Made by a program: the position numbers and the translations under genes. A stretch of DNA of 64,000 nt from Cellulomonas flavigena DSM 20109 (GTDB taxonomy: Bacteria; Actinomycetota; Actinomycetes; Actinomycetales; Cellulomonadaceae), in contig NC_014151.1 of NCBI RefSeq assembly GCF_000092865.1, positions 682,001 to 746,000 on the forward strand, given 5' to 3'. The notes under the pieces are model-generated. The model did not search any database. It saw only the letters and a program-made list of their open reading frames with translations, and was not told the DNA's origin. Of the stretch, positions 46,103-55,686 are shown one piece after another; position 1 is the first letter of the stretch, and the number at the start of each line of letters is the position of its first letter.

Positions 46103-47389
46103 TCAACCGAGGAGCAGGTCCGGGTCCTCGTCGCTCGCCGGCTCACCGTCGCGCAGGTCCTCCGCCCGCGTGCCCAGCACCGACTGCTCGTCGGGCCGCG
46201 TCGGCAGGATCGTCGCGACGTAGCTCGCCGCGACCTCCGGCATCGGGACGTCGCGGTGCTGCTGCTGCGACAGGTACCAGCGGTGGTCGAGCAGCTCGTG
46301 GTAGATCTGCGCGGGCTCGAGCTTGCCCCGCAGCTCGCGCGGCACGCTGCGGACCGCCGGCTCGAAGATGTCGGTCAGCCAGTCGTGCGCGACGAACGCC
46401 TCGTCGTCCGCCTGACGGTCCGTCGCGGCCCGGAACTCGTCCAGGTCGTTGAGGAGCCGGCGGGCCTGGTTCTCCTGCACGTCGAGGCCCGTCAGGCGCA
46501 TGAGGCGGCGCGAGTGGTGGCCGGCGTCGACGACCTTCGGCTGGATCCGCACGGTCGTGCCGTCGAGGTCCGTGGTGATGTCGAGCTCGCCGACGTCGAA
46601 GCCGAGGTCGTTGAGGCGGTCGATGCGGGCCTGCACGCGCCAGCGCTCGCCGAAGCCGAACGACTCGGTCTCCGTGAGCGCGCGCCACAGCTCCTGGTAC
46701 CGCACGACGAGCGCCTCGCCGATGCCGACGGCGTCCTCGTCCTCGTCGAGGAACTCCCCGGCCTGCAGGTCCATGAGCTCGCCGATGATGTTGACGCGCG
46801 CGACCTCGAGGTCGTAGCTGCGCTGGCCGGGTGTCAGCACGTCGTGCAGGTCGCCCGTCTCCGCGTCGACGAGGTACGCGGCGAACGTCTCCGCGTCGCG
46901 GCGGAACAGCGTGTTCGACAGCGAGACGTCACCCCAGTAGAAGCCCGCGAGGTGCAGACGCACCAGCAGGACCGCGAGGGCGTCGATGAGGCGCGTCGCG
47001 GTGTCGGGCCGCAGGGACTGGCTGAACAGCGCCCGGTACGGCAGCGAGAAGGTCAGGTGCTGCGTGATGAGCACGGCCTCGAGCGGCTCGCCCTCGGGGG
47101 AGCGGCGGCCGGTGATGACGCCCACGGGCTCGACGCTCGGCACGTCGAGCTTGCGGAGCTGCCGCAGCAGCTCGTACTCGCGGTACGCGACGGTCTCGCC
47201 GATCTCCTTGATGGCGATGACGCGGCCCGAGAGCCGCGCGAAGCGCACGATGTGCCGCGAGATGCCGCGGGGGAGAGCGGCCAAGGTCTCCTGCGGCCAC
47301 TGCTCGAGCGGGATGTGCCACGGCAGGTCCAGCAGCGCGGGGTCGGGGTTCGCCGCCGTGATCTGCAGACGCTGTGCCGTGACGCTCAT
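46103..47389 (-). CDS. DUF4032 protein with kinase-like (LPS kinase-type) domain
   Basis: A 428-residue protein with an N-terminal kinase-like fold (~30-230): a VIAIKEIGE strand with a candidate catalytic Lys, a hinge with VLITQHLTF, and GFYWGDVSLSNTLFR in place of the HRDxxxxN catalytic loop, followed by YLVDAETGD in the DFG position. The C-terminal ~200 residues are the DUF4032 region. This family is common in actinobacteria and has no established substrate. The start ATG at 47389 has only a weak Shine-Dalgarno. Whether it is an active kinase is unknown. Confidence 0.82.
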   Translation of the reverse strand: MSVTAQRLQITAANPDPALLDLPWHIPLEQWPQETLAALPRGISRHIVRFARLSGRVIAIKEIGETVAYREYELLRQLRKLDVPSVEPVGVITGRRSPEGEPLEAVLITQHLTFSLPYRALFSQSLRPDTATRLIDALAVLLVRLHLAGFYWGDVSLSNTLFRRDAETFAAYLVDAETGDLHDVLTPGQRSYDLEVARVNIIGELMDLQAGEFLDEDEDAVGIGEALVVRYQELWRALTETESFGFGERWRVQARIDRLNDLGFDVGELDITTDLDGTTVRIQPKVVDAGHHSRRLMRLTGLDVQENQARRLLNDLDEFRAATDRQADDEAFVAHDWLTDIFEPAVRSVPRELRGKLEPAQIYHELLDHRWYLSQQQHRDVPMPEVAASYVATILPTRPDEQSVLGTRAEDLRDGEPASDEDPDLLLG

Positions 47390-47433
47390 GGAGCGATCCT
47401 CTCAGGTCGGGCTGACGTCCGTCCTCGAGACGC

Positions 47434-47472
47434 CGCGAGGCGGGCCCGGCGTGGTGCCGGACCCGCCTCGCG
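47434..47472 (-). terminator. Terminator hairpin after the MsiK-type ATPase gene
   Basis: Bases 47434-47450 (CGCGAGGCGGG and onward) pair with 47456-47472 over 17 bp with one mismatch and a 5-base loop, just past the ATPase stop on the minus strand. Confidence 0.8.
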
Positions 47473-47490
47473 GGACGTGCTCGTGGGACG

Positions 47491-48615
<1,125 letters not shown>

Positions 48616-48851
48616 GGCTGTGCCATTCCCTTCACCGGCAGGTACGTGCCGGACGATCCGTCGTGAAGAGTGTCAACGCAGGTCCGCGGGGATGCGGGCC
48701 TGCTGAGCCCAGTGTCTCCGCTGACACGGGTCGAGGGGGGTCGCGCACGACCTCCCTCGGCCGCGGCCAGTATGGCACAGGTCACGTGCGGCCCCGCCGG
48801 GACCGACGGCCCTCGACGTGCGGTGCACGAGCGTTCACCCGTGCGCCGCCG

Positions 48852-49649
48852 TCAGGACGTCGTCAGGGCGTCGTGCAGCAGCGCCAGGGCGGCGACGCCC
48901 GCCTGCGGGTCCGCGACGCGGAACCGCGCGACCGTGCCGCCCTCGCCCACCTTCACGGTCACGTCCTGCGGGTCGAGCGCCTCGAAGGCGTGCTCGTCCG
49001 TGACGTCGTCGCCCGCGTAGAGCACGACGGGTGCCCCGAGCTCGTGGCGCAGCGCCTGCAGCGCCGTCCCCTTGTCCGCGGGGAGCACCGACAGCTCGAC
49101 GACGTCCTTGCCGTGCAGCGTGCCCACGCCGAGCTCGGTGCCCAGCGCGACGGCCTCGGCCTCGGCCGGCTCGGCGTCCGCGGGCTCCGCGAGGCGCGTG
49201 TGCACCACGACCGCCGTCGGCTTGGACTCCACCCAGACGCCGTCGCGACCGCGCGCGACCGCGGCGGCCCGCGCCCCGAGCGCGGCGAGCAGGTCCGCCT
49301 GCGCGTGCGTCAGCTCCACGACGTCGCGGTCGAGGCCGAACTGCGTCACCCGCGCGCGCTCGGCGCCGTGGCTGCCGACGAGGTAGGTGCCCGGCGGCAC
49401 CTGCGCGAGCGCGTGCAGGTCCGCCATGGCGCGCCCCGAGACGAGCGCGAGGTGTACGCCGTCGACGGCGGCGAGCGACTCGAGCACCTCGACGCCGGCG
49501 GGCAGGATGCGCGACGCGGCCGGGTCGTCCTGCAGCGGAGCGAGCGTGCCGTCGAAGTCGAGCGCGACCAGCAGCGGCCGCGCGGCGGCGTCCGCGCCCA
49601 GGCCCGTCAGGCGCTCGCGCAGGTCGTCGGGTACGCGGGCGTCAGCCAC
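48852..49649 (-). CDS. otsB: Trehalose-6-phosphate phosphatase
   Basis: OtsB removes the phosphate from trehalose 6-phosphate to give trehalose, an osmolyte and stress protectant. The 265-residue HAD-family protein has motif I LDFDGTLAPL, motif II in LVSGRAM, the Lys of ADKGTAL and motif IV GDDVTDEHAF. The GTG start is behind AGGGAG and overlaps the otsA end by eight bases, so it is coupled to the synthase. Confidence 0.95.
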   Translation of the reverse strand: MADARVPDDLRERLTGLGADAAARPLLVALDFDGTLAPLQDDPAASRILPAGVEVLESLAAVDGVHLALVSGRAMADLHALAQVPPGTYLVGSHGAERARVTQFGLDRDVVELTHAQADLLAALGARAAAVARGRDGVWVESKPTAVVVHTRLAEPADAEPAEAEAVALGTELGVGTLHGKDVVELSVLPADKGTALQALRHELGAPVVLYAGDDVTDEHAFEALDPQDVTVKVGEGGTVARFRVADPQAGVAALALLHDALTTS

Positions 49650-51081
49650 GGTGCTCCCTGACGGGCACGGCCGTCAGCGCGGCCAGGAACTGCCCCGACC
49701 ACGCCGCGACGTCGTGGGTGAGCACGCGGCGCCGCAGGCGGCGCATCCGCTTGCGCGCCTCCTTGGGGTCGAGGTGCACGGCGTACGTGATGGCGTCCTT
49801 CATGCCGTCGATGTCGTGCGGGTTCACCAGCACGGACCCCACGAGCTCGTCGGCGGCACCCGTGAACTCGCTGAGCACGAGCGCACCGCGCTCGTCGGAG
49901 CGCGCGGCCACGTACTCCTTGGCGACGAGGTTCATGCCGTCGCGCAGGGCGGTGACGAGCATGACGTCCGCGGCGAGGTACAGCGCCGCCATCTCCTCCA
50001 TGGGGAAGGACTGGTGCAGGTACTGCACCGGAGCGTGCCCGACCTGGCCGTGGTCGCCGTTGATGCGCCCCACCAGCAGCTCCACCTCGTCGCGCAGCTG
50101 CTGGTACGCGCCGACGTTCTCACGGCTCGGGCTGGCGACCTGCACGAGCGTGGTGCTCGTCGCGGACAGGCGCCCGTCCTCGAGCAGCTCGCCGTAGGCC
50201 TTGATGCGGTGCCGGATGCCCTTGGTGTAGTCGAGCCGGTCGACGCCCAGCAGCAGGTGCTGCGGGTCGCCCAGCTCGCGGCGGATCTCCCGTGCGCGCT
50301 CCTGCACGGCCGCGGTGCGCGCGAGCTCGTCGAACGCGTGCGAGTCGATGGAGATGGGGAACGCCTGCGCGCGCACGTGCCGCTGCTGCGGCGTGCCCTC
50401 GTCGACCGTGACCATCTGGCCGCGCGTCGTCAGGTCCGTCAGGCGGCGCACGATGCGCACGAAGTTCGCCGCGTCCCCACCCCGCTGGAAGCCGATGAGG
50501 TCGGCGCCGAGCAGCCCCTCGACCACCTGCTTGCGCCACGGCAGCTGCGCGAAGATCTCCAGCGGCGGGAACGGGATGTGGTGGAAGTAGCCGATGCGCA
50601 GGTCCGGCCGCAGCTCGCGCAGGAACGCCGGCACGAGCTGGAGCTGGTAGTCGTGCACCCAGACCGTCGCCCCGGGCGCCGCGTTGGCCGCGGCCGCCTG
50701 CGCGAACCGCTCGTTGACGCGCCGGTAGGCGTCCCACCACTGGCGGTGGAACTGCGGGGAGGCGATGACGTCGTGGTACAGCGGCCACAGGGTGTCGTTG
50801 GAGAAGCCCTCGTAGTACCGCTCGACGTCGGCCTCGGTGAGCATGACGGGCACGAGCTCCGTGCCGTCGACCTCGAACGGCTCGAGCTCGAGGTCCGGGG
50901 ACCCGCCCCAGCCGACCCAGGCGCCCTTGGTGCGCGACATGACGGGCGCGAGCGCCGTGACGAGCCCACCGGGGGACCGGGTCCAGCTCGGTCCGCCCTG
51001 CTCGTCCAGCGTGACGTCCACGGGGAGGCGGTTCGCGACGACGACCAGGTCATGGCCGTCGTGCGGCGCGTCGATGGGCAC
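49642..51081 (-). CDS. otsA: Trehalose-6-phosphate synthase
   Basis: OtsA joins UDP- or GDP-glucose to glucose 6-phosphate. The 479-residue GT20 enzyme has the N-terminal VVVANRLPV and GGLVTAL, the WVHDYQLQLVPAFLR active-site region, GYFHHIPFPPLEIF, the LLGVDRLDYTKGI donor-site Arg/Lys pair, and RDGMNLVAKEY. The GTG at 51081 behind AAGGAG is the start; further upstream the open frame is non-conserved and overlaps the divergent kinase promoter. A TAGGGT on the minus strand (51116-51121) is a likely -10. Confidence 0.95.
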   Translation of the reverse strand: MPIDAPHDGHDLVVVANRLPVDVTLDEQGGPSWTRSPGGLVTALAPVMSRTKGAWVGWGGSPDLELEPFEVDGTELVPVMLTEADVERYYEGFSNDTLWPLYHDVIASPQFHRQWWDAYRRVNERFAQAAAANAAPGATVWVHDYQLQLVPAFLRELRPDLRIGYFHHIPFPPLEIFAQLPWRKQVVEGLLGADLIGFQRGGDAANFVRIVRRLTDLTTRGQMVTVDEGTPQQRHVRAQAFPISIDSHAFDELARTAAVQERAREIRRELGDPQHLLLGVDRLDYTKGIRHRIKAYGELLEDGRLSATSTTLVQVASPSRENVGAYQQLRDEVELLVGRINGDHGQVGHAPVQYLHQSFPMEEMAALYLAADVMLVTALRDGMNLVAKEYVAARSDERGALVLSEFTGAADELVGSVLVNPHDIDGMKDAITYAVHLDPKEARKRMRRLRRRVLTHDVAAWSGQFLAALTAVPVREHRG

Positions 51082-51191
51082 CAGATCAGCTCCTTGCGGG
51101 GTGTCTCGACCTCCGACCCTAGTCGTCCCACGGGTGACACGCTCGGGCGACGGAGGCACGAGGCGTCGTGCGGAACGACTAGGTTGCCCGC

Positions 51192-53888
51192 ATGGAGCGC
51201 AACGGTCTGACGCCGGGGTCACAGATCGGCGGGTACACGATCGTCGCCCCGCTGGGCTCGGGCGGCATGGGCACCGTGTACCGCGCGGTCGACGACGGCG
51301 GGGACGCGGTCGCCCTCAAGCTGCTCCACCCGCACGTCGCCTCGGACACCGCCGTCCGCGCGCGTCTGATGCGCGAGGTCGCCGCGCTGCAGCGGCTGCG
51401 GCACCGCTCGGTCGCGGCCGTGCTCGACGCCGAGGCGGACTCGACCGAGGCGTTCCTCGTGACCGAGCTCGTCGCGGGGGACACCCTCACCGACCGGGTG
51501 CGCGAGAACGGTCCGCTCGACGCCGACGAGCTCCTCGCACTCGCGGAAGGACTGCGCTCGGCGCTCGCCGCCGTGCACGCCGCGGGGGTCGTGCACCGCG
51601 ACCTCAAGCCGTCGAACGTGCTGCTGACCGACGACGGGCCCGTCCTCATCGACTTCGGCCTCGCGCAGGGCGTCGACGACGACGCGAACCTCACGACCGC
51701 GGGCTTCGTGCTGGGCACGCCGGGCTACCTCGCACCCGAGCTGCTCGACGGCGGCGAGCCGGGACCAGGCACCGACCTGTGGGGCTGGGCAGCGCTGCTC
51801 GCGTTCGCTGCGACCGGCCGTGACCCCTTCGGCAGCCGGCCGGTGGAGGCGGTCCTGGCGCGGGCGCGGGCCGGCGACGTCGACCTCGACGGCGTCGGTC
51901 CGGTGACGCGCGCCGCGGTCGCGGGCGCGCTGCGTCCCGACCCGGCCGACCGCGCGGACCCCGTGGAGGTCGTCGCGGCGCTGCGGACGGTCGCGGAGCA
52001 GGGCGAGCAGCCGCCGGGAACGGTGCCGACGTTGGCGCTCGGCGCCGGTGCGGCCGCGGCGGCGGCGGGCGCGACAGGGAACGGCAAGGGCAAGGGGAAG
52101 AAGGCGAAGGCGAGGGCGAGGTCCGCCGGCGGCGCGGCCGAGGGTGGCGGCGCGGCCGCCGTCGGCGCTGCGGCAGTGGTCGTCGGTGCTGCGACCGCTG
52201 CGGGCGCCGCAGCGGCCGGCGGCCCCCCGCGCGCGGGTGGTGCCGACGGCGGACCGGCGGGTGACGACGACCGGAGCGAGCCGGAGGGCCTCGACGACCG
52301 GACCGGTCCGGACGGTTCCGACGACCTGGGTGCCCCGGAGGGGCGCGACGACGACGCCGACCCGGCCGACGAGGCGGCGGCCGACCCCGCCGACGAGGCG
52401 GCGGCCGACCCCGCCGATGAGCCGGCGGCCGACCCCGCGGCCGACCCCGCGGCCGACCCCGCGGAGGAGGCTGCGGCGGCCGACCACGAGAGCGGTCCGG
52501 TCGAGGATGCGGACGGCACCGACCTCGACGACGACGCCGAGCCCACCGCGGGCGAGCCGGTGGTCGTCGAGGACACCGACGGCGCCGAGGCCGCGCGCGA
52601 CGACGCGGACGGGGCGCTGGACGACGTGGACCTCGACGGCCACGGTGACGCGGACCTCGACGGCGACCGCGACGGCGATCCCGACGACGAGCGCGACGGC
52701 GACGGTGACCCCGACGGCGAGCGCGACGGCGACGGTGACCCCGACGGCGAGCGCGACGGCGACGGTGACCCCGACGGCGAGCGCGACGGCGACGGTGACC
52801 CCGACGGCGAGCGCGACGGCGACGGTGACGGTGACCCCGACCGCGACCCCGACCGCGACGGCGGTCTCGACGACGGCGACCGCGACGTGGTCGCGACCGA
52901 GCTCGTCGAGCAGCGCGTGCCCACGCAGGACGAGCTCGGGACGGTCGCGCTGGCGACGTCGGGGACGGCCGTCGGCGGTGCCGCCGCGGCTGCTGCTGCG
53001 GCGACGGTCGCGGCGCCCGAGGCGCCGGTCAACGACGGTCGCACCGTCGCCGTGCCGGTCCGCGAGCCGGAGGCGCCCGCCTCCGTCGCGCCGGGACGGC
53101 AGGAGGACGCCCGGCGCGGGGCGGGCGCCGAGCTCGAGCCGTACGACGACGCGGACGAGGCCGACGACCCCGACGACGACCCCGACGCCCTCGACCCCCT
53201 CGGGTGGGCCGAGGGCGACCCCGAGCAGCCCGAGGAGCTCGAGGAGCTTGAGGGCGAGGAGTGGTGGTACGAGCGACCGCCGGCACGCCGGCGCTGGGGC
53301 TCGCTGCTCGCGCTCGCGCTCGTCGTGGTCCTCGCCGGCATGCTGCGCCCGGTCCTCACCGTCGCCGTCGTGCTGGTGCTGGTCGTCGTGGTGCGGACCG
53401 TGGGCGCGACGGTCGAGGCGATGCACGGACGCCGGGAGCGGCGCGGCGTGCGGCGCTCCGACCGGGTGCTCGCGGTGCTCTCGACGCCCTGGTACCTCCT
53501 GCGCTCGGTGCTGGGCGTCCTGCCGTCGCTGCTGGTCGGCGGAGCCGTGCTGCTCATCACCGTCGGCTTCGGCTGGTGGCAGATGGACTCGGGCCGCTGG
53601 GAGGTGGCCGGGTCCCCCCTGGGCCAGGAGCCGCAGGGCAGCACGGCGGCGTTGCTGGCCGGCGGGCTCGTCGCGCTCGCGGTGACCTTCCTGTGGTGGG
53701 GCCCGCTGTCGCGCATGACGCGCACGGGTGCCCGCCGCACGCTCGCGGCGGTCGCGCCCGGTCCCGTCGGTGCGCTCGTGCTCGTGGTGGTCGCGCTCGT
53801 CGCGGCGGTGGTGCTGCTGAACCAGGTGCTCGACGTGCCTCCGATCGACTTCTGGCCTGCCCCGACGCCGACGCTCCCGCGGCCCTGA
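51192..53888 (+). CDS. Membrane Ser/Thr protein kinase with acidic repeat linker and polytopic C-terminus
   Basis: An 898-residue PknB-like kinase. The catalytic domain (~15-270) is complete: Gly loop GSGGMGTVY (22-30), K43, HRDLKPSN with D137, DFG at 154-156, and GTPGYLAPE. A basic/Ala-rich stretch follows (~290-345). Then comes a long acidic linker (~350-690) with Ala-Asp-Pro-Ala-Asp-Glu repeats and a run of DGDPDGERDG repeats (~497-546). The C-terminal ~200 residues have about five membrane helices (first at ~703-738). There are no PASTA or other known sensor domains. The ATG lies six bases after TAGGTT (51180-51185). Substrates and signal are unknown. Confidence 0.88.
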   Translation: MERNGLTPGSQIGGYTIVAPLGSGGMGTVYRAVDDGGDAVALKLLHPHVASDTAVRARLMREVAALQRLRHRSVAAVLDAEADSTEAFLVTELVAGDTLTDRVRENGPLDADELLALAEGLRSALAAVHAAGVVHRDLKPSNVLLTDDGPVLIDFGLAQGVDDDANLTTAGFVLGTPGYLAPELLDGGEPGPGTDLWGWAALLAFAATGRDPFGSRPVEAVLARARAGDVDLDGVGPVTRAAVAGALRPDPADRADPVEVVAALRTVAEQGEQPPGTVPTLALGAGAAAAAAGATGNGKGKGKKAKARARSAGGAAEGGGAAAVGAAAVVVGAATAAGAAAAGGPPRAGGADGGPAGDDDRSEPEGLDDRTGPDGSDDLGAPEGRDDDADPADEAAADPADEAAADPADEPAADPAADPAADPAEEAAAADHESGPVEDADGTDLDDDAEPTAGEPVVVEDTDGAEAARDDADGALDDVDLDGHGDADLDGDRDGDPDDERDGDGDPDGERDGDGDPDGERDGDGDPDGERDGDGDPDGERDGDGDGDPDRDPDRDGGLDDGDRDVVATELVEQRVPTQDELGTVALATSGTAVGGAAAAAAAATVAAPEAPVNDGRTVAVPVREPEAPASVAPGRQEDARRGAGAELEPYDDADEADDPDDDPDALDPLGWAEGDPEQPEELEELEGEEWWYERPPARRRWGSLLALALVVVLAGMLRPVLTVAVVLVLVVVVRTVGATVEAMHGRRERRGVRRSDRVLAVLSTPWYLLRSVLGVLPSLLVGGAVLLITVGFGWWQMDSGRWEVAGSPLGQEPQGSTAALLAGGLVALAVTFLWWGPLSRMTRTGARRTLAAVAPGPVGALVLVVVALVAAVVLLNQVLDVPPIDFWPAPTPTLPRP
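52681..52829 (+). repeat. 30-bp coding tandem repeat (Asp/Gly-rich)
   Basis: The 30-base unit beginning CCGACGGCGAGCGCGACGGC recurs at 52711, 52741, 52771 and 52801, with an earlier variant at 52681. Copies 2-4 are identical. Each encodes ten residues of the type DGDPDGERDG. Length variation between strains by slippage is likely. Confidence 0.95.
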
Positions 53889-53950
53889 TTCACAGGTTCC
53901 GCCGACCGGGGAAGGTGCCCGCGGGCGTCGACGAGCCCTAGGCTGGTCCC

Positions 53951-54487
53951 GTGCGTGCGACGGCGACGGTGCGGGCGGTGGCCCCTGTGGTCCGGCGCGC
54001 CCGGCTGCGCCCCGATCTGCGCCCGCACCTCCTCGGTGCGCTCGCGGTGCTGCTCTCGGCGCTGTCGGTGGTGCTCGCGGCGCACGGCCGCGTCCTGCTG
54101 CACCAGTGCGTCGTCGCGGACGGTCCCCTGGCCTCCGTGGGCGTGCGCATGGCCGTGCTGCGCTCGGCGGTGGAGTGCCCCGAGGGCACGCTCGGCCTCG
54201 GGGCCGCGTCCACCGGCGCCGTGCTGCTGCTGAGCGTCGCGCTGCCCGTCGTCGTGCTGCACCTGCTGCTGGTCGCCTGCGGCCTGGGGCTCGGTGTCGT
54301 GCTGCGCCGCGGCGCGGCCGCCGTCGCCTCGCTGCTCGTCGCGCACCTCCTGCCCCCTGTCGTGGCCGTGGGTCTGCCGGCCGTCGCCGAGCGTCGTGCC
54401 CTGGCGGGCACCGGTGCGGGCCTGCGCGTGCCGCGGGACCGCGAGCACGACCCGGCGCGCCCGCGGCGCGGCCCGCCGGTGCGCTGA
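53951..54487 (+). CDS. Small polytopic membrane protein of unknown function
   Basis: A 178-residue protein with about three membrane helices (~27-45, ~88-112, ~120-140), a basic N-terminus, and a basic Arg/Pro tail. Two cysteines lie in the loop after the first helix (in LLHQCVVADG and SAVECPEGT) and could form a disulfide outside the membrane. The GTG start is six bases after TAGGCT (53939-53944). It lies between the membrane kinase and a DsbA-like gene on the same strand. No family is recognised. Confidence 0.7.
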   Translation: MRATATVRAVAPVVRRARLRPDLRPHLLGALAVLLSALSVVLAAHGRVLLHQCVVADGPLASVGVRMAVLRSAVECPEGTLGLGAASTGAVLLLSVALPVVVLHLLLVACGLGLGVVLRRGAAAVASLLVAHLLPPVVAVGLPAVAERRALAGTGAGLRVPRDREHDPARPRRGPPVR

Positions 54488-54556
54488 CGCGTCCGCGCGC
54501 GACACCCGCCCCCCACCACCCGCCGGCCGTGCCGGCACCTCTGACCAGGAGTACGC

Positions 54557-55495
54557 ATGCCCACGAACGAACCCCGTCCCACCAAGTCGCAGCGCCGCGA
54601 CGAGGCACGCCTCAAGGCGATCGCCATGCGTCAGGAGCAGGAGCGCAAGGCGAAGCGCACCCGGATGATCGCCATCGGCGGCCTGATCGCCGCCGTCGTC
54701 GTGCTCGGCGGCGTCGTCTTCGCGATCGTCCGCCAGGGCCAGGCCAACGCCGAGGCGTACGGCGACGTCGTGTTCGCCGCCGGCACCGAGAACAGCCTCG
54801 TGCCGCCGTTCGACGAGCTCGACGCCCCCGACGTCGCGGACGACGAGGGCGGCATCCCCGTCAGTGCGGGCGGCGTCGGCGTCGCCGGCGAGGACGACGT
54901 CGTCGTCGAGGTCTACTACGACTTCATGTGCCCGTGGTGCGGCCGGTTCGACGCCGCCAACTCCGGCGAGCTCGACAGGCTCGCCGCCGAGGAGGGCGTG
55001 ACCGTGGTGTACAAGAACATCGCGTTCCTCGACGGCAACTCCCAGGGCACGTTCTACTCGACGCGCACCGCCAACGCGGCCGCCGTCGTCGCTGCCGAGG
55101 CGCCCGAGCAGTACACCGCCTTCGTCACCGCGCTGTTCGCGAACCAGCCGGAGGAGGGCACGGCCGGTCTGAAGGACAGGCGCATCGCGGAGATCGCGAC
55201 CGAGGTCGGCGTGCCGCAGGAGGTCGCCGACTCCTTCACCGCGACCGTGGACGGCACCTACGAGGTCGCCGTGTCCGAGGACGAGAAGGAGACCCGCGAG
55301 GGCACGTGGCGCACGTACGCGCCGTTCGTGGCCGCGACCACGGCGCAGGCAGGTCAGGACCTCGGTGGCCTGAGCACGCCGACCGTCCTCATCGACGGCG
55401 AGAAGTGGGGCGGCGAGGGCCAGGACCTGTACTCGACCGGTCCGCTGACCCAGGCCATCCTCGACGCGGTCGCCGCGAAGGGCGCCGCGGGCTGA
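54557..55495 (+). CDS. Membrane-anchored DsbA-family thiol-disulfide oxidoreductase
   Basis: A 312-residue protein: a charged cytoplasmic N-terminus (~1-36), one membrane helix (~37-58), and an outer thioredoxin-fold domain with the CPWC active site at 125-128 and a cis-Pro-type LSTPTVLIDG near 275. It resembles the DsbA-like (Thioredoxin_4) proteins of actinobacteria, which form or isomerise disulfides in exported proteins. The start ATG has AGGAG upstream. The neighbouring small membrane protein could be its redox partner, but it is not VKOR-like by eye. Confidence 0.88.
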   Translation: MPTNEPRPTKSQRRDEARLKAIAMRQEQERKAKRTRMIAIGGLIAAVVVLGGVVFAIVRQGQANAEAYGDVVFAAGTENSLVPPFDELDAPDVADDEGGIPVSAGGVGVAGEDDVVVEVYYDFMCPWCGRFDAANSGELDRLAAEEGVTVVYKNIAFLDGNSQGTFYSTRTANAAAVVAAEAPEQYTAFVTALFANQPEEGTAGLKDRRIAEIATEVGVPQEVADSFTATVDGTYEVAVSEDEKETREGTWRTYAPFVAATTAQAGQDLGGLSTPTVLIDGEKWGGEGQDLYSTGPLTQAILDAVAAKGAAG

Positions 55496-55513
55496 TCCCG
55501 ACGCGCCGCGGCC

Positions 55514-55535
55514 GCCCGTCCCCCGGGGGACGGGC
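55514..55535 (+). terminator. Terminator hairpin after the DsbA-like gene
   Basis: GCCCGTCCCC (55514-55523) pairs with GGGGACGGGC (55526-55535). The loop is only two bases as drawn, so the inner pair or two will be open. It lies 18 bases past the stop and before tRNA-Thr. Confidence 0.6.
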
Positions 55536-55570
55536 GCCCGCGGCGTCCCGGCCGGTACCCTGGCCGCCTC

Positions 55571-55647
55571 GCCTCCTTAGCTCAGTCGGCCAGAGCACCT
55601 GTCTTGTAAACAGGGGGTCGTCGGTTCGAATCCGACAGGGGGCTCCA
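55571..55647 (+). tRNA. tRNA-Thr (anticodon TGT)
   Basis: The cloverleaf is complete. The acceptor GCCTCCT pairs with AGGGGGC (one G-T pair). The anticodon stem CCTGT/ACAGG encloses the loop CTTGTAA with anticodon TGT, which reads ACA. The T arm has the GGTTCGAATCC form. The discriminator is T, and CCA is encoded (55645-55647). TACCCT at 55556-55561 is a likely -10. Confidence 0.95.
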
Positions 55648-55686
55648 CCCGGTGGGCGCGTGCGCCTCACCGCTCCCAGGGCCGCC

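Noticed and set aside
48831..48841. PHO box before the MsiK-type ATPase gene
   Set aside because: GTTCACC occurs only once here without a second unit in 11-base phase.
51219..54608. Two long minus-strand frames opposite the kinase gene, with long Val-Ala or Pro-Ser runs
   Set aside because: The repeats are the reverse reading of the kinase's Asp/Gly repeat linker. No independent evidence of coding.
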